In this document: positions 38,150 to 49,282 of the stretch, one piece after another
Numbering within the stretch: the first letter of the stretch is position 1
Layout: each line of letters opens with the position of its first letter
DNA from: Vigna angularis
Taxonomy: Eukaryota; Streptophyta; Magnoliopsida; Fabales; Fabaceae
Direction of reading: 5' to 3'
DNA length: 64,000 nucleotides
NCBI RefSeq assembly: GCF_016808095.1
Contig: NC_068977.1
Location: 28,793,364-28,857,363, forward strand
Made by a program: the position numbers and the translations under genes
Notes under the pieces: generated by a model
Told to the model about the DNA's origin: nothing
What the model saw: the letters and a program-made list of their open reading frames with translations, nothing else
The model's database searches: none

Positions 38150-39051
38150 TGATGACATATGCCCTAGCCATGGTTAAGCATACTTAAGAAGAGTTGGATT
38201 CATATATGAAAGGTGGGTCCGAGCTCTAATATTCATGAGCCATCAACATGTTCTTAGTAAAATTGTGTGTATTTTAGACCTTGTATTAAGGGTCAAATAG
38301 TATAGTATTTAATTTTAGGCCTTGTATTAAGGGCTAAGTATTGTATGGTTTGTAATCTTATTTTTAAAGAGTGTGTCCCACCATGAGACATGATAGGCCA
38401 CATGGCAAGCTCTTAAGTGAAGAGTTTTTCTTAAGAAGGAAGTGGCCATGTGTCATTTTCTAAGTGGAGAAACTCTTACTAAAGTGGATTGTCATATGTC
38501 ACTCTAAGAGTGGAGAAACTTTGCAAAAGTGGATTGTCACATGGCACTTTAAGAGTGGAGGAACTTTGCAAAAGTGGATTGCCACATGCTACTTCAAGAG
38601 TGGAGAAGACTTTACAAAAGTGGATTGCCACATGGCACTCTAAGAGTGGAGAAACTTTGTAAGAGTGGATTGCCACATGTCTCTTTAAGAGTGGATAGTT
38701 TTTAGGGTTTATTGTCTACTTTGGAGACATCTTTCTCTATAAATAGAAGGGTCTCCTTCCTTGTAAAAGCACTTGATGAATTTGAATGTTATTATGCCAA
38801 AATGTGTGCAAACATATCTTGTCTCAAGTCAAGGCTAGAGCATCCCATGAGGTCCCTCTAACCACCCTTCTCTAGAGTTGGCCCAACCTCTCCGGAGATC
38901 CATCAAACACCTCCATCCTACCACAAATACTCACCAAAAACCTCACCAAAATTGTGAGCCAACCACCATATCCATCGCTTCCGCACAAATTCCACCTCCA
39001 TAGCTTCATCTTCGTGCTTTGGCCCAACCTAGCTCGAGGAGGACGCTATCC
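38150..39051 (+). repeat. 3' LTR of the gag-protease element
   Basis: 902 bases. Same as the left LTR apart from about ten substitutions and five rather than four copies of the 45-base tandem repeat (38460-38695). Confidence 0.9.
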
Positions 39052-39291
39052 GAAAACTTAATAAGTTTCTTCAAGAGGTATGTTTGAAATCACTGTATTT
39101 AATTAATATGGTTGAATGTGGTTGGTTTAGTTAATAAATGTAATGTATGTTGCTTAAATATGCTATGAATGCTAGAATATTGTTAAATAGGATATGATAA
39201 CATGAGTATGTGAGTTTAATTATGTTGTTGATTTTAGTTTTATGGATGTATAAAGTGGTTAATGAGTATGTATGTTGTTAAGTTAATATAG

Positions 39292-40716
39292 ATGGAAGGA
39301 GATTTAGATTTCTCATATTTGGACCGTGAAGATATAGATGATGATGTGGTCGGTGTAGACTTCAAAATTATCGCATTGATACGTCAACAATTACAAATAA
39401 CCACTTCATTGGCTGCAGTAACAATGTTATGCATTGTTGCACACGCGTTGAGTATCTTGAATATGTACTCTAGTGATTCCAGTAGTGTAATTACCTACCA
39501 GACAGAGATCGTCGTAGAGAGCAATTAATGTCATATCTTGTGCATACGGTTCGGTGTCATGACATCATTAGGATGGGTCCAGAGGCATTTATTAAGCTTT
39601 GCGAGAGACTAAGATCAATCGGGTTAGTTAAGGACGCCATTCGTTCAACAGTGGAGCAACAAGTTGCTCAATTTCTTCATATAATTGGCCATAATGTTAA
39701 GAATCAAAGTGTGGCATTTTTTTTCCATCGTTCTGGTTCGACGGTTAGCAGACACTTTCACAATGTCTTGGATGCTATCTTAACTTTGGAATCGGAATTT
39801 CTAATTCAACCTTCAGGAAATGAGGTGCATCCATATGTCTTGAACAACAATCGATTTTACCCGTACTTTAAGGTACGCATATGAACATATTTGTAGACGT
39901 TATTTGATGAAAGTATGATAACAATGATTTTTGGTTTATGATGACTTCTTATTTTTATTATTAGGATTGTTTAGGGGCCATAGACGGTACTCATGTACGT
40001 GTAAAGGTGCCAAGCCGTGAAGCTGTGAGATTTCGAGGAAGAAAAGATTGGCCAACTCAAAATGTGTTTGCTGCGTGTGATTTTGACATGAAATTCACAT
40101 ATGTTTTTGTTGGGTGGGAAGGGACTGCATCTGATTCAAGAATTTTAAAAAATGCTCTTGATCGAGATGATCCGTTGGTTATTCCCCAAGGTCAGTGTGT
40201 ACATTACGATGTTGAAGATTTTATTTAGCAGTGACTAATTATTTGGTTGTGGGAAACATTGTAGGAAAATACTACCTCGATGATGCTGGATTTATGTTGA
40301 AAAGCACAATTTTGACTCCATATAGAGGCGTAAGATATCACCTTAAAGAATATACACGTAGAGGACCACAAAATTCAAGGGAGTTGTTTAATCATAGACA
40401 TTCATCCTTGCGAAATGTCATCGAAAGAACCTTTGGTGTTTTGAAAAAATGATTCCCTATCATTGCAAGTGGCACTGAACCGCACTATGGATTGGAGACA
40501 ATGACAGACATTATATTAGCTTGTTGTATCTTACACAACTTCCTTCGTGGCGTGGGCAACGATGAAGCATTGCTTGATGAAGTTGATCATGAGTTGAATG
40601 AAAGGGATGACCATAATGTTTCATCATCTCAAGTTAGAGAAGAGGACCATAGGATTGGTAGTAGTATTAGGGATTCTATAGCAGATCATATGTGGCGAGA
40701 TTATCAAAACTCCTAG
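39292..40716 (+). pseudogene. PIF/Harbinger DDE transposase, broken
   Basis: Nuclease that would move the element. Blocks: 39292 to about 39500, 39501-39872, 39965-40190 and 40265-40716. Motifs: MGPEAFIKLCERLR (recognition region), CLGAIDGTHVRVKVP with the first catalytic Asp, GTASDSRIL with the second Asp, and RNVIERTFGVLKK with the Glu, so the D-D-E triad is present. Introns are GT-AG. Defects: a frameshift near 39500, where the REQLMSYLVH frame takes over, and TGA at 40450 in place of a residue usually Arg, fitting CGA-to-TGA. The end reads DIILACCILHNFLRG, typical of the family. The product would need the Myb/SANT partner encoded next door. Confidence 0.85.
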
Positions 40717-40831
40717 TTATTGTATTTTATTTAGTTGTTTGACTATTTGATGTTATGGGTATGACGAAAACATTATATTAACGATGTTTAAAGTTTATTA
40801 TTGACCACTTTGTTTATCAATTAGGTATTAA

Positions 40832-41969
40832 ATGAATAGAGGTAAGACAACCGCCATTGAGTCCTCTACTCCTACTAGAGAGTTTATGAAGTGGACAGAG
40901 GACATGGACGCACGACTTCTACACTGTATGATTGAGGAATCACGAATCGATAATAGGGTTGACGGCAGCTGGACATCCCAAGCTTATAGTAATATAGTTG
41001 ATCATCTTCATAGCTCTGGGTATGTCGCAATTACCAAAAATAATGTAAAAAATCGTCAGAAAGTTTTGAAAGATAAATGGCGCGAGGTGCATGACCTGTT
41101 CTCTGGATTGAGTGGATTTGCGTGGAACCCGGTTAGTATGACATTTAATGCTGAGGACGAAGTGTGGATGGACTTGATTCAGGTATTTATCTAAATACTT
41201 ACATATTCTCACTCTCAATTATACATGATATGAAACAATGTGTTTGTTATATTTGTTGTTTCAGTCGAGGCCAACGGCGGCAAAGTGGAGAGTTAATAGT
41301 TTAAAACACTATGATTTGATGGTCGAGCTATGGGCAGCTGATCGGGCAACTGGAAGTGGTGTTTGGACTGCTCGTCAAGCACGTCGACAACGTGTTGGGC
41401 CTCGTGTCAGTGTTGATTTGAATGAAAATGTTGAGTACATTCCAGAACAGCCTGATTGGAATCGGTACAGAGACCCAACTCCACCATCACCTCCTCCATC
41501 TGTTGATGAATATAGTCCAGGACAGACTCAATCTGTGCCTTCCGTCCCATCCGGGGGAACTTCATCCTCACGAGGCTCGAAGAGGAAGGCTCCTATGGTC
41601 GACGTCATTGATTCTCAATTTGATAAGTTGACGACTAGCCTGGATGGTTTCGCAAATGTCCTAAGCTCTTCAAATGTACATTTTGGTGTAATTTCGGATG
41701 CAGCCGTGCGTCAAGTGTCAGCAATGGAGGACAGAAATCAAATACTACGTTCCAAAACCGAGATCCTTCGTCGCACCCCCAATTACACATATACAGAGGC
41801 GGACATTTATGAAATGTTGAGTGCTATGAACATTAGTGATGAAAATTTACTAGAGCAATGTTATGATTTCTTATGTGGAAACCCCACATGTACGAAGAGG
41901 TTGATGGGACTGCCACCACATAAGCGGTGGAATAAATTATGTAAAATGATATCGGGCGGTGACTGTTAG
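40832..41969 (+). CDS. Harbinger Myb/SANT-like DNA-binding protein
   Basis: The second protein of Harbinger elements, which binds the element ends and helps the transposase reach the nucleus. Exons are 40832-41182 and 41265-41969, 351 residues, with a GT-AG intron in phase 0. The Myb/SANT-like domain covers about residues 18-125 (KWTEDMDARLLHCM, NNVKNRQKVLKDKWREV, AEDEVWMDLIQ). A Pro/Ser-rich linker with basic GSKRKAP (possible nuclear signal) follows. The last 65 residues form a helical C-terminal domain (IYEMLSAMNISDENLLEQCY). No stops or frameshifts are seen, unlike the neighbouring transposase. The same C-terminal domain recurs in the ORF at 43514-43828. Confidence 0.85.
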
Positions 41970-42207
41970 GAATCTCCATATCTGAATTCCCTCTATTAGT
42001 ATTATATGAAATTCTGTATCAGGTCTTTAATTATGAATTATTATATTTCTATGTTGGATGTCATTTTTTAGTTATGTTAATGGTTACTCAAAATGTAATG
42101 ATTTATTCTTATGTGTTCTTATTTGTTGTTATTATTAAATATAAGTAATAACTTATGATATACTTTGATGTTGTTTTAATGAAATGATTTGTTGAACAAA
42201 TAATCAG

Positions 42208-43358
42208 ATGGCCTCATCATCAACAAAAAGGCCAAGAAAAAGCCGTAAGGGAAAAGAAACTCTCACTGAGGCAGAAGATGCACCCCGTGTAAGACCATCT
42301 GTAGAGGAACAATTAGATCAACGTCGTTTTTTCACTCACAGTCATCAAATGGAAAACTATGCAGCTGATTTCTATACAAGGAGTATAGTGGCTCCCAAGA
42401 TAATGAATTTTGATTCATTTACCGGTTCAGGGCTATTTTTCTAGCAGCATCTTCTATTTCAAGTGTTGAGCCAATTTCTTACATTACAGGGACCCTAGTA
42501 TCTGGATTTAATCAAAGTATTTTATTCAAATATGAAGATATCATCAAATGTATATATGCTTAGTGAGGTAAACAAGAGAAAAATCAGATTCAAACCTGCT
42601 GATTGGTTGAATGTAGCTAACTTGAAGTACAACGGTCAGAAATTGTGTTATTCAAATATCCCACAAGACTTTCCATAGACCGCGACATGGCATTAGCTAC
42701 AATGATCATACCAGATTTGCTGGGTGGTCAAGGTGTTTTAACGGTAGGTTGTTTGAATATTAATGATAGGCTTCTTCATTATATTATTGTGCATATGTTG
42801 TCTCCACGACTAGGGAATTTTGCTAGGTTATTACACGAAGATATTTTTATGATATGGGTGCTAAAAAATAATATAGCAATCAATTGGCCTCATCACATCA
42901 TGCACCATATGCTTAAATGCAAGGCCAGTGACACACCGCTCCCATACGGTGTCCTTATCACACACATCATGCAATATTGTGGAGTTAACGTTGATGCCGA
43001 TCCCAACACTCATATAGGGTCCCGACATCACTTTTCTATCAATTCTTTGAAGAGGATGAAAATTATTTATGTCAACGGTGTTTGGCAACACGATCTGGAT
43101 GATGATGAAGAAGAAGACCAACCAGACCCTCATCAAAACAGTGTGCAGCCTCCTACACCTCTATCAAATGCTAACATGATCACTCAAATGTGGGAAGGAT
43201 TACAAGACTTGAGACACAGAATGCAGGGTATGGAACAAATGCAGGTGCGGGTTCAACGCATTGAAGATAACTTGGCAAACCTTTCCCTAGAAATGAACCG
43301 CCAATTTGCTCACCTCAATCAAAATGTGAACTCGATTCTTCAGCATTTAGATGATTAA
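42208..43358 (+). pseudogene. Putative plant transposon protein (Transposase_32-like), broken
   Basis: Start ATG 42208 gives a basic, Ser-rich N-terminus (TKRPRKSRKGKE), then RRFFTHSHQMENYAADFY, IVAPKIMNFDSF, YLDLIKVFYSNM and NDRLLHYIIVHMLSPR, the pattern of the legume-abundant plant-transposon domain that I know as Transposase_32. The end is an acidic linker and a predicted coiled coil (MQVRVQRIEDNLANLSLEMN). Defects: TAG at 42442 and 42496 and a frameshift near 42665. The second half is open from 42645 to 43358. The gene lies between the Myb/SANT gene and the right TIR, so it appears to be cargo or an extra gene of the Harbinger-like element. Molecular role unknown. Confidence 0.7.
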
Positions 43359-43513
43359 GTTCATCATATTTCCGATAATGTATTACATGACTTCAATATA
43401 TATAACTTACTTTGTATGTGACTTTGAAATATTACATTATATATTAATGCTATTGTCCTTCACAACAGCTTTGGTAGTTTATTTAATTTTGTACTTTCTG
43501 ATCTGCAAATTAG

Positions 43514-43828
43514 ATGGACTCTCGAATCATTGATGAAGTGCAAAAACAAATTAATTTATCAAGAAGACTGTCTGCTGTTCTTGAACGACATACACAGGTC
43601 ATGGAGCGTCGAATCACCATGGTAAATGCTACGATTCAATCATCTAATCCAACTACAGAACAAATTCATAACTTGTTACGGACTATGAACATTGAAGACC
43701 ATGATTTAATCAGACAGTGCTTTGATTTTTTATCTTCGCATCCATCTCATACAAGACGTCTAATATGGATGCCAATACAATATCGTTTCAATGCATTGCA
43801 ACGATACCTTGCTGAATCAACGTCATGA
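43514..43828 (+). CDS. Small ORF related to the C-terminal domain of the Myb/SANT protein
   Basis: 104 residues. Its last 60 align by eye with the end of the Myb/SANT protein of the same element: LRTMNIEDHDLIRQCFDFL against LSAMNISDENLLEQCYDFL, then SHTRRLIWMP against TCTKRLMGLP. The first 45 residues (QINLSRRLSAVLERHTQVME) look helical and lack any DNA-binding domain. A stand-alone copy could act as a dimerisation partner or competitor of the full protein, but that is a guess. ATG at 43514, intact, about 155 bases after the previous gene; it could also be a last exon of that gene. Confidence 0.55.
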   Translation: MDSRIIDEVQKQINLSRRLSAVLERHTQVMERRITMVNATIQSSNPTTEQIHNLLRTMNIEDHDLIRQCFDFLSSHPSHTRRLIWMPIQYRFNALQRYLAESTS

Positions 43829-44363
43829 GGAACTATTAAAAGAATATTTGTATGTTGAATTTTTGGATCTTTTTTTTAGGTCATGTAATATTATAACTTG
43901 CTACTTAAGTGTGGTTGTTTGATTAATGTTAATCATTCTCACTTCAATGACTTATAAATTCATATTACTTCGTACTAAATTATTTTACAATTTAAAACTA
44001 CATTTGAAAATACATTCATTTTACTACATTATAGTTTTTATAATTTTTAGACATAAATTTTTAACAATTATTCATAATTTTTTCCTCTTCATAAACATTT
44101 TTACAATTCCTTATAACATTACAAAATAACATTTTATAATACTTTTATAACTAGGGGCAATTTGGTAATCTTTAATTTTTACCAATTAAACTATTTTTTA
44201 AAATCTATCACATCAATCAAATCCTACACTAATTCTCATAAACTTTACTTCCAAATTCACTCTCAATTACCCAAAAATCCACTCAAAAAAATAATTAAAA
44301 AATTACCCTCAAATTCACTCAAATCCATTCAAATCATCTACCCCAAATCATCTCCCCCAAATA

Positions 44364-44382
44364 CCCCCAAAAGAACACACCC
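44364..44382 (-). repeat. Right TIR of the Harbinger-like element
   Basis: CCCCCAAAAGAACACACCC followed by TAA. The inverse, GGGTGTGTTCTTTTGGGGG, is a classic PIF/Harbinger end. AAATCATCT and CCCCCAAA words repeat just inside. Confidence 0.85.
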
Positions 44383-44385
44383 TAA

Positions 44386-45633
44386 GTTTTTTTATATCGT
44401 CAATATTAGATTAGGATATGATAAAGGATTTATGGATAATCGTCACTTAATTATTAGAACAATGATTAAAATAAGAATTGTTGTTGAAAGAGTGATTATT
44501 TATATAATTTCTTCTTCTTATTGTACTGCGATTCACTCTTCTCTATTATTCTGTCACCATTTTTGTTTTGTGACACAAAATTCACTATTGTACCACTGAA
44601 ACATTGTCACTGTCATAGCTATTAATATTAATATATGTTTAAACCATAATCTTTGTATTATAATTTTTATTTTATTAAAATATATTTTGTTAGGGAAAAT
44701 AAAATTAGAGTTCATTATAGAAGAATTAGAATTAAATTATATTAGGATTATATTGTGAAAATTTATTACAATTGTGATTATTAACTCTAAATCATGTTCA
44801 ACAAACGGTATGTTAGAACACTCAATATTAAACAATGACATCATCTAACATAAAGAAACACAGGACCATCTAGTAGATAATATAACAATATAAAAAATTA
44901 CTTAAACCGTCCAAGTTATGTTATAAACGACATTTTGTTGCAACATTTTAACAATTTTATGTTATTCATAAATTCTATATATAGACGTCGGGACTCTATA
45001 TGTGTTAATAATGTCGTATGCAATATGTATTGTCTTATTTATATATAGAAGATTCTATTGTTAATACAAGTTTTCTTTCAATTATTTTTTGTTGTATTAT
45101 TTTTATTATTGTTCTTTCGAATTCAATAAGTATTTTTTATTTAAAAAAGCTCTTAAGTGTTCTTTCAATATGTTTTTAATTCTTAAATTCCACAACAAAA
45201 AGTTACTTTCTAATATTAACAGAAAATGTATTTTGAAAATAAAACTAACTTTTATTACGATTAAACATGAAAATAATTTCATCTAATATTTTTAAATACT
45301 AGATTTTAAATATGTTTTTAGTTAATTCACTTTGAAAAAGTATATTTTACTTTTGAAAAAGAACTAAAAACAAATTCGTTCTAGACACTAAAATCATATT
45401 AACAATATTTTAAAAAATGTCACCATATTTGAATTTTCTTTTTCTGGTAATGTCTGTATCTTGTAAAGTCTATTTTCTCTTTCCTCGTGACTTATGAACA
45501 TGTATGGTTGAAATTTAAAAGATAAGATTCCCATCAGCGATAAAGAAAATGCTGGTTCACTTCACAGCTTTTCTACACACTGCAACAAACAACACTTTCA
45601 TCATCTTCTTCATCGGAGCCTTCTTCCACCACC
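44386..45633. other. Spacer upstream of carboxylesterase 2
   Basis: AT-rich. The last 100 bases include the probable 5' leader of carboxylesterase 2. No gene or RNA recognised. Confidence 0.5.
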
Positions 45634-46611
45634 ATGTCTCATCAACAGCAGCAATCCATTGATCCCTATCGCCACCTCGATCTCGTTCTAAACCCTAACG
45701 GCACCCTCACTCGTTCACGTCACCTTCCAATCACACCACCAAATTCCGACCCCACTCTCCCACTTCTCACCAAAGACATAACCATCAACCCACAAAACAA
45801 CACCTGGCTACGTTTATTCTTGCCCCAAACGGCACTATCCTCAAACGCAGAACACCAGAAGCTGCCTCTCATTATTTTCTTCCACGGAAGCGGTTTCGTC
45901 GTGGCCAGCGCCGCCAACACCATGTTCCACCACTTCTGCTCCGCCATGTCCGCAGCCGTCTCCGCCGTCGTCGCCTCCGTGGAGTATCGCCTCGCCCCGG
46001 AGCACCGTCTCCCGGCGGCTTACGACGACGCAGTGGAAGCCTTGGAGTTTGTCAGAAACAGCCAGGAAGAGTGGCTGACGAAACACGCCGACTTAGGTAA
46101 CTGCTATATCATGGGGAACAGTGCGGGAGCAACAATCGCCTACTTCGCGGGCCTACGTGTGGCCGACACGGTGCGTGATCTTGAGCCGTTGAAGATCCAA
46201 GGGCTCATATTGCGGCAGGTGTTTTTTGGTGGGGTTCAGAGGTGTGGGTCCGAGGTGAGGTTAGAGAACGACGGGGTTTTGCCGTTGAGCGTAGCAGATT
46301 TGCTTTGGGAGTTGGCGTTGCCCGTTGGCGTTGACCGTGATCACGAGTATGCGAATCCGAGGGCTGAGAAGTGGGTTGGGAAATTGGGGAGAGTGAGGGA
46401 TCTAGGGTGGAGGGTGTTGGTGAGTGGGAACGGTGGGGATCCGTTGATTGATCGTGAAAAAGAGTTGGTGGAGATGTTGAAAGAGAAGGGTGTGGAAGTA
46501 GAGAGTGATTTTGAGGAAGAAGGGTGTCATGGGGTTGAATATGGTGATGAATCAAAGGCTACAAAATTCATTCAAGTAGTGAAACATTTCGTTTCCTCGA
46601 GTGATGTTTAG
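45634..46611 (+). CDS. CXE-type carboxylesterase 2, intronless
   Basis: 325 residues in one exon, paralogue of the gene at 27112-28537. Triad: Ser163 in GNSAG, Asp269 in GDPLIDR, His299 in CHGVE. Oxyanion motif HGSG at 84-87. Both motif variants are shared with the paralogue, so they predate the duplication. It lacks the N-terminal duplication and the intron of the paralogue; the junction point (AYFAGLR against AYQTGLR) is continuous here. Third-codon positions are GC-rich compared with paralogue 1. The start ATG follows CCACC. Probable cytosolic serine hydrolase with unknown substrate. Confidence 0.93.
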   Translation: MSHQQQQSIDPYRHLDLVLNPNGTLTRSRHLPITPPNSDPTLPLLTKDITINPQNNTWLRLFLPQTALSSNAEHQKLPLIIFFHGSGFVVASAANTMFHHFCSAMSAAVSAVVASVEYRLAPEHRLPAAYDDAVEALEFVRNSQEEWLTKHADLGNCYIMGNSAGATIAYFAGLRVADTVRDLEPLKIQGLILRQVFFGGVQRCGSEVRLENDGVLPLSVADLLWELALPVGVDRDHEYANPRAEKWVGKLGRVRDLGWRVLVSGNGGDPLIDREKELVEMLKEKGVEVESDFEEEGCHGVEYGDESKATKFIQVVKHFVSSSDV

Positions 46612-46819
46612 TGTTTAAGAATGTGATTTAAGTATTTCTAGACATACATACAAGGATGTTTGTTATATTTTCATATATTGTGTTTACATTTTGGTGTGAT
46701 CATTTGATTCAATCCGCTTAGGGAAAGCTATGTGCTTATTTTAAGAACCATATGTTAGTTGGTGTGTTAATGTGTTGTGGAATGTTTGGATAGAGTGACC
46801 TTAGGAAATAGCTGAAACG

Positions 46820-49282
46820 AAAACAAAGTTTCAAGGGACTTTAAAAAAAATGTTATAAGTATTTATCACCTACCAAGATTTATATGAAAAATCTTTTAGA
46901 GATCCTTTTCATGGATTTCTTGGAAAGCTTTCTCTTACCTCAATGTTATCATTAGAAAATTTAATTAGCAACTTTTGATCCTTCTCATCCTTATCTTCAT
47001 CTAGCTTTTTTCAGATCCTCTTTTAAGATTATTCTTTGGGTTGTCCAATTGTCCTCTAATTTTTATAGTTTTTATAGGTGAATTGAACTAACACTAATTT
47101 TTCAAAATTAGGATGATAAACAATAGTTGAATTGATTGAATAGATTATCATGAATAAGATTAGATGTAGATTTAAATATCAAATCATGAAATATTGATAC
47201 AATATACCTTATGCAATATAAAGAAAGAGAAATACATAAAAAATTTAGTGATTCACTCCATCACAACATATACATATAGATGTTCAACTACACTTACCTA
47301 AAGAAAGCTCCAAAATCAAAGTAGTTTTTTCAACATTGATTCTCTCCTAAGAAATCAATATTCAAAATGACCCCAAAATGAATTACACACTTCTTCATGT
47401 TCTGTTTTTAGAAATATTTATGAAAATCTAATGTGTTATTGCAATTCATTATACTATTTTAATTTGTCAAAATAAAAATTAAAAGTTTCAATAAACTAAA
47501 TTGTTGTTTTAAAAAGTGATTTTAATGGATTCATTTCAATCGATTAAACCAAAATTATTAAATGACGGCAAAGTCAAAATTATATACTAAATGAAATCAA
47601 GGTATTAAGAATTCATGAAACTCATCTTAGTCAATACAAGCTCAATACAAATTATTCACACCTTCACTAAATATTTGGCTTCATGAAATCTTCAAATATA
47701 TTTAGAAGATAGTTAAATTTGTTAAATTAAATGATCAATAGTTTAACAATTTTACTATTAACAATGTCATTTTTCAAACACTTCCTTTATACGTAAAGTG
47801 TCACTTCAAAGAAAACATGTAATTAAATTAAAATATAATTTTTTAATTATGTTAAGTAAGAAACTTAGTTTATGATTCGTTTCAATGGAAGAGTCAGTCT
47901 TCTTTAGAAAGAAAAAGATTAAGAATTTGAGAAATTAATAATTTTTACTCGATTAATGTAATGGTAATTAGATGTGTAAATTGAGTTATTAGACAACATT
48001 TAAATTACTTATGGGATAAGACTTTAATTTCTTGTAAGTAAAAAATAAAAAACTTTAGATCACATACAAGTCATATTTGTCAATAAAAAGCCCATACTCT
48101 TCTCTCAAACACATGATTATTAAAACTTTCAAAATCTCAATATACTTATTTTTATTTGAGATGAATGATTTGTTTATAATGCATCTTTTATCAATATTAA
48201 GATGATTTCTCATTAATTAATGATGACTCATATTTACTATTCAAATTGTTAAGTCAATCAAGTAAATTATATAGCCATTTTTAATACATATTTAGTATCA
48301 CTTATCTTTCATATCAGTTATGATTATTCTTTATTTTCAAGAGTGAAGATACAAAAGTTTACAAAATATGAATTTACAACTTAAATATACATTTTTCATT
48401 ATAGACTCAAACAATATTTTTATTGTTTTTAATAAATTATAAATTTAATCATTATTCTTAGTAAAAACTAAAAATCAGTGTCAACTTATTACATAACACC
48501 TAAAAAAACTTATAAAATTAATAATTTAATAATCAATATGTGCAGTACTAAAATTTTTAAAAAGGGTTTACTCTGCATTTCTGAAGTATTTCTCGAGTCA
48601 TCTTTTACTTTTCCTTAAGATAAACTCTCTATACTGTATTTTTATATCTTAAAAAAATAATTAAATATAAAAATAAAAATTATAGAAACCCAAGAGTAGA
48701 ATTGTCAAAAAGTGCTGATTGAGACTTTGGAATTGAGGCAAACACAAGTGGAACCAAGGGGACAAATGAGTATTTTAACTCAACTTAGTGAATTTTGTTC
48801 AAACAAGTACTATTCAGTAAAGTACAAAAGGAAGAAAGTGAAGAAGAAAATTTGGCACAAGTTTCAAATTTCCACCATTAAAACAAAAAAGAAAAGTAAA
48901 AATAAGAATAAGACGAGATCTTAAGTCGTGTAAAGGAAGAGCAGACACAAAAGGTTAGAAACACCCCTTCATAATTTTATAAAATAAAGCACAAAAATTA
49001 AAATACTTATTATAAAGAAAATTCACACTATAAAGACACAAAAAGTCAGAACAACCCTCCATAATTCTATAAAATAAAATAAGATTAAAATATGTTATCA
49101 TTCCTACTCTTAAAAAATTATATTTAATAAAATTGTTTTCATAAAATTTTTACAAAAAATTTAAAATTAAAAAGGTCATTTTTTTTGGAAATATTTAAAG
49201 TTACATAAAATATATAAAGAAAAAAATAAGTATTAGAAAACTTTAGTTTTAAAGATGTGCAATCCAATGCACACATAGGAAG
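46820..49282. repeat. Duplicated flank, copy B, with extra sequence inside
   Basis: 46820-47324 and 49035-49282 correspond to copy A at 25720-26712 (same orientation). The middle, 47325-49034, has no counterpart in copy A and is AT-rich with no gene recognised; a second partial copy of the CACAAAAAG word region lies at 48948-48985. The sequence looks inserted into copy B or lost from copy A. Confidence 0.75.

Larger units (their letters stand above)
32130..39051 (+). mobile_element. Non-autonomous Ty3/gypsy-like retrotransposon with gag-protease only
   Basis: Two LTRs (32130-32986 and 38150-39051) start TGATGGCATATG or TGATGACATATG and end GCTATCA or GCTATCC. Flanking GAAAG (32125-32129) and GAAAA (39052-39056) look like a 5-base target duplication with one change. 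TTTGGTATCAAGAGC, right after the left LTR, resembles a methionine tRNA primer site; AAGAGGGAGGG before the right LTR is a polypurine tract. The interior encodes gag and an aspartic protease but no reverse transcriptase, RNase H or integrase, so it would depend on a partner element. The LTRs differ at about ten positions plus a 45-base repeat unit, so the insertion is fairly recent. It lies inside the Harbinger-like element. Confidence 0.88.
29748..44382 (+). mobile_element. Large PIF/Harbinger-like DNA transposon with nested LTR elements
   Basis: Termini: CGCTGTGTTTCTTTGGAGG at 29748-29766 matches the inverse of the right end (44364-44382, reading GGGTGTGTTCTTTTGGGGG) at 14 of 19 positions. 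Both ends are flanked by TAA (29745-29747 and 44383-44385), the usual 3-base Harbinger target. GGATTTG-type words recur inside both ends. In between lie a Harbinger DDE transposase, a Myb/SANT gene (the standard second Harbinger protein), a plant-transposon-domain gene and a short ORF related to the Myb/SANT C-terminus. Without the inserted gag-protease element (32130-39051) it is about 7.7 kb. The left terminus is the weakest part of the call. Confidence 0.65.
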
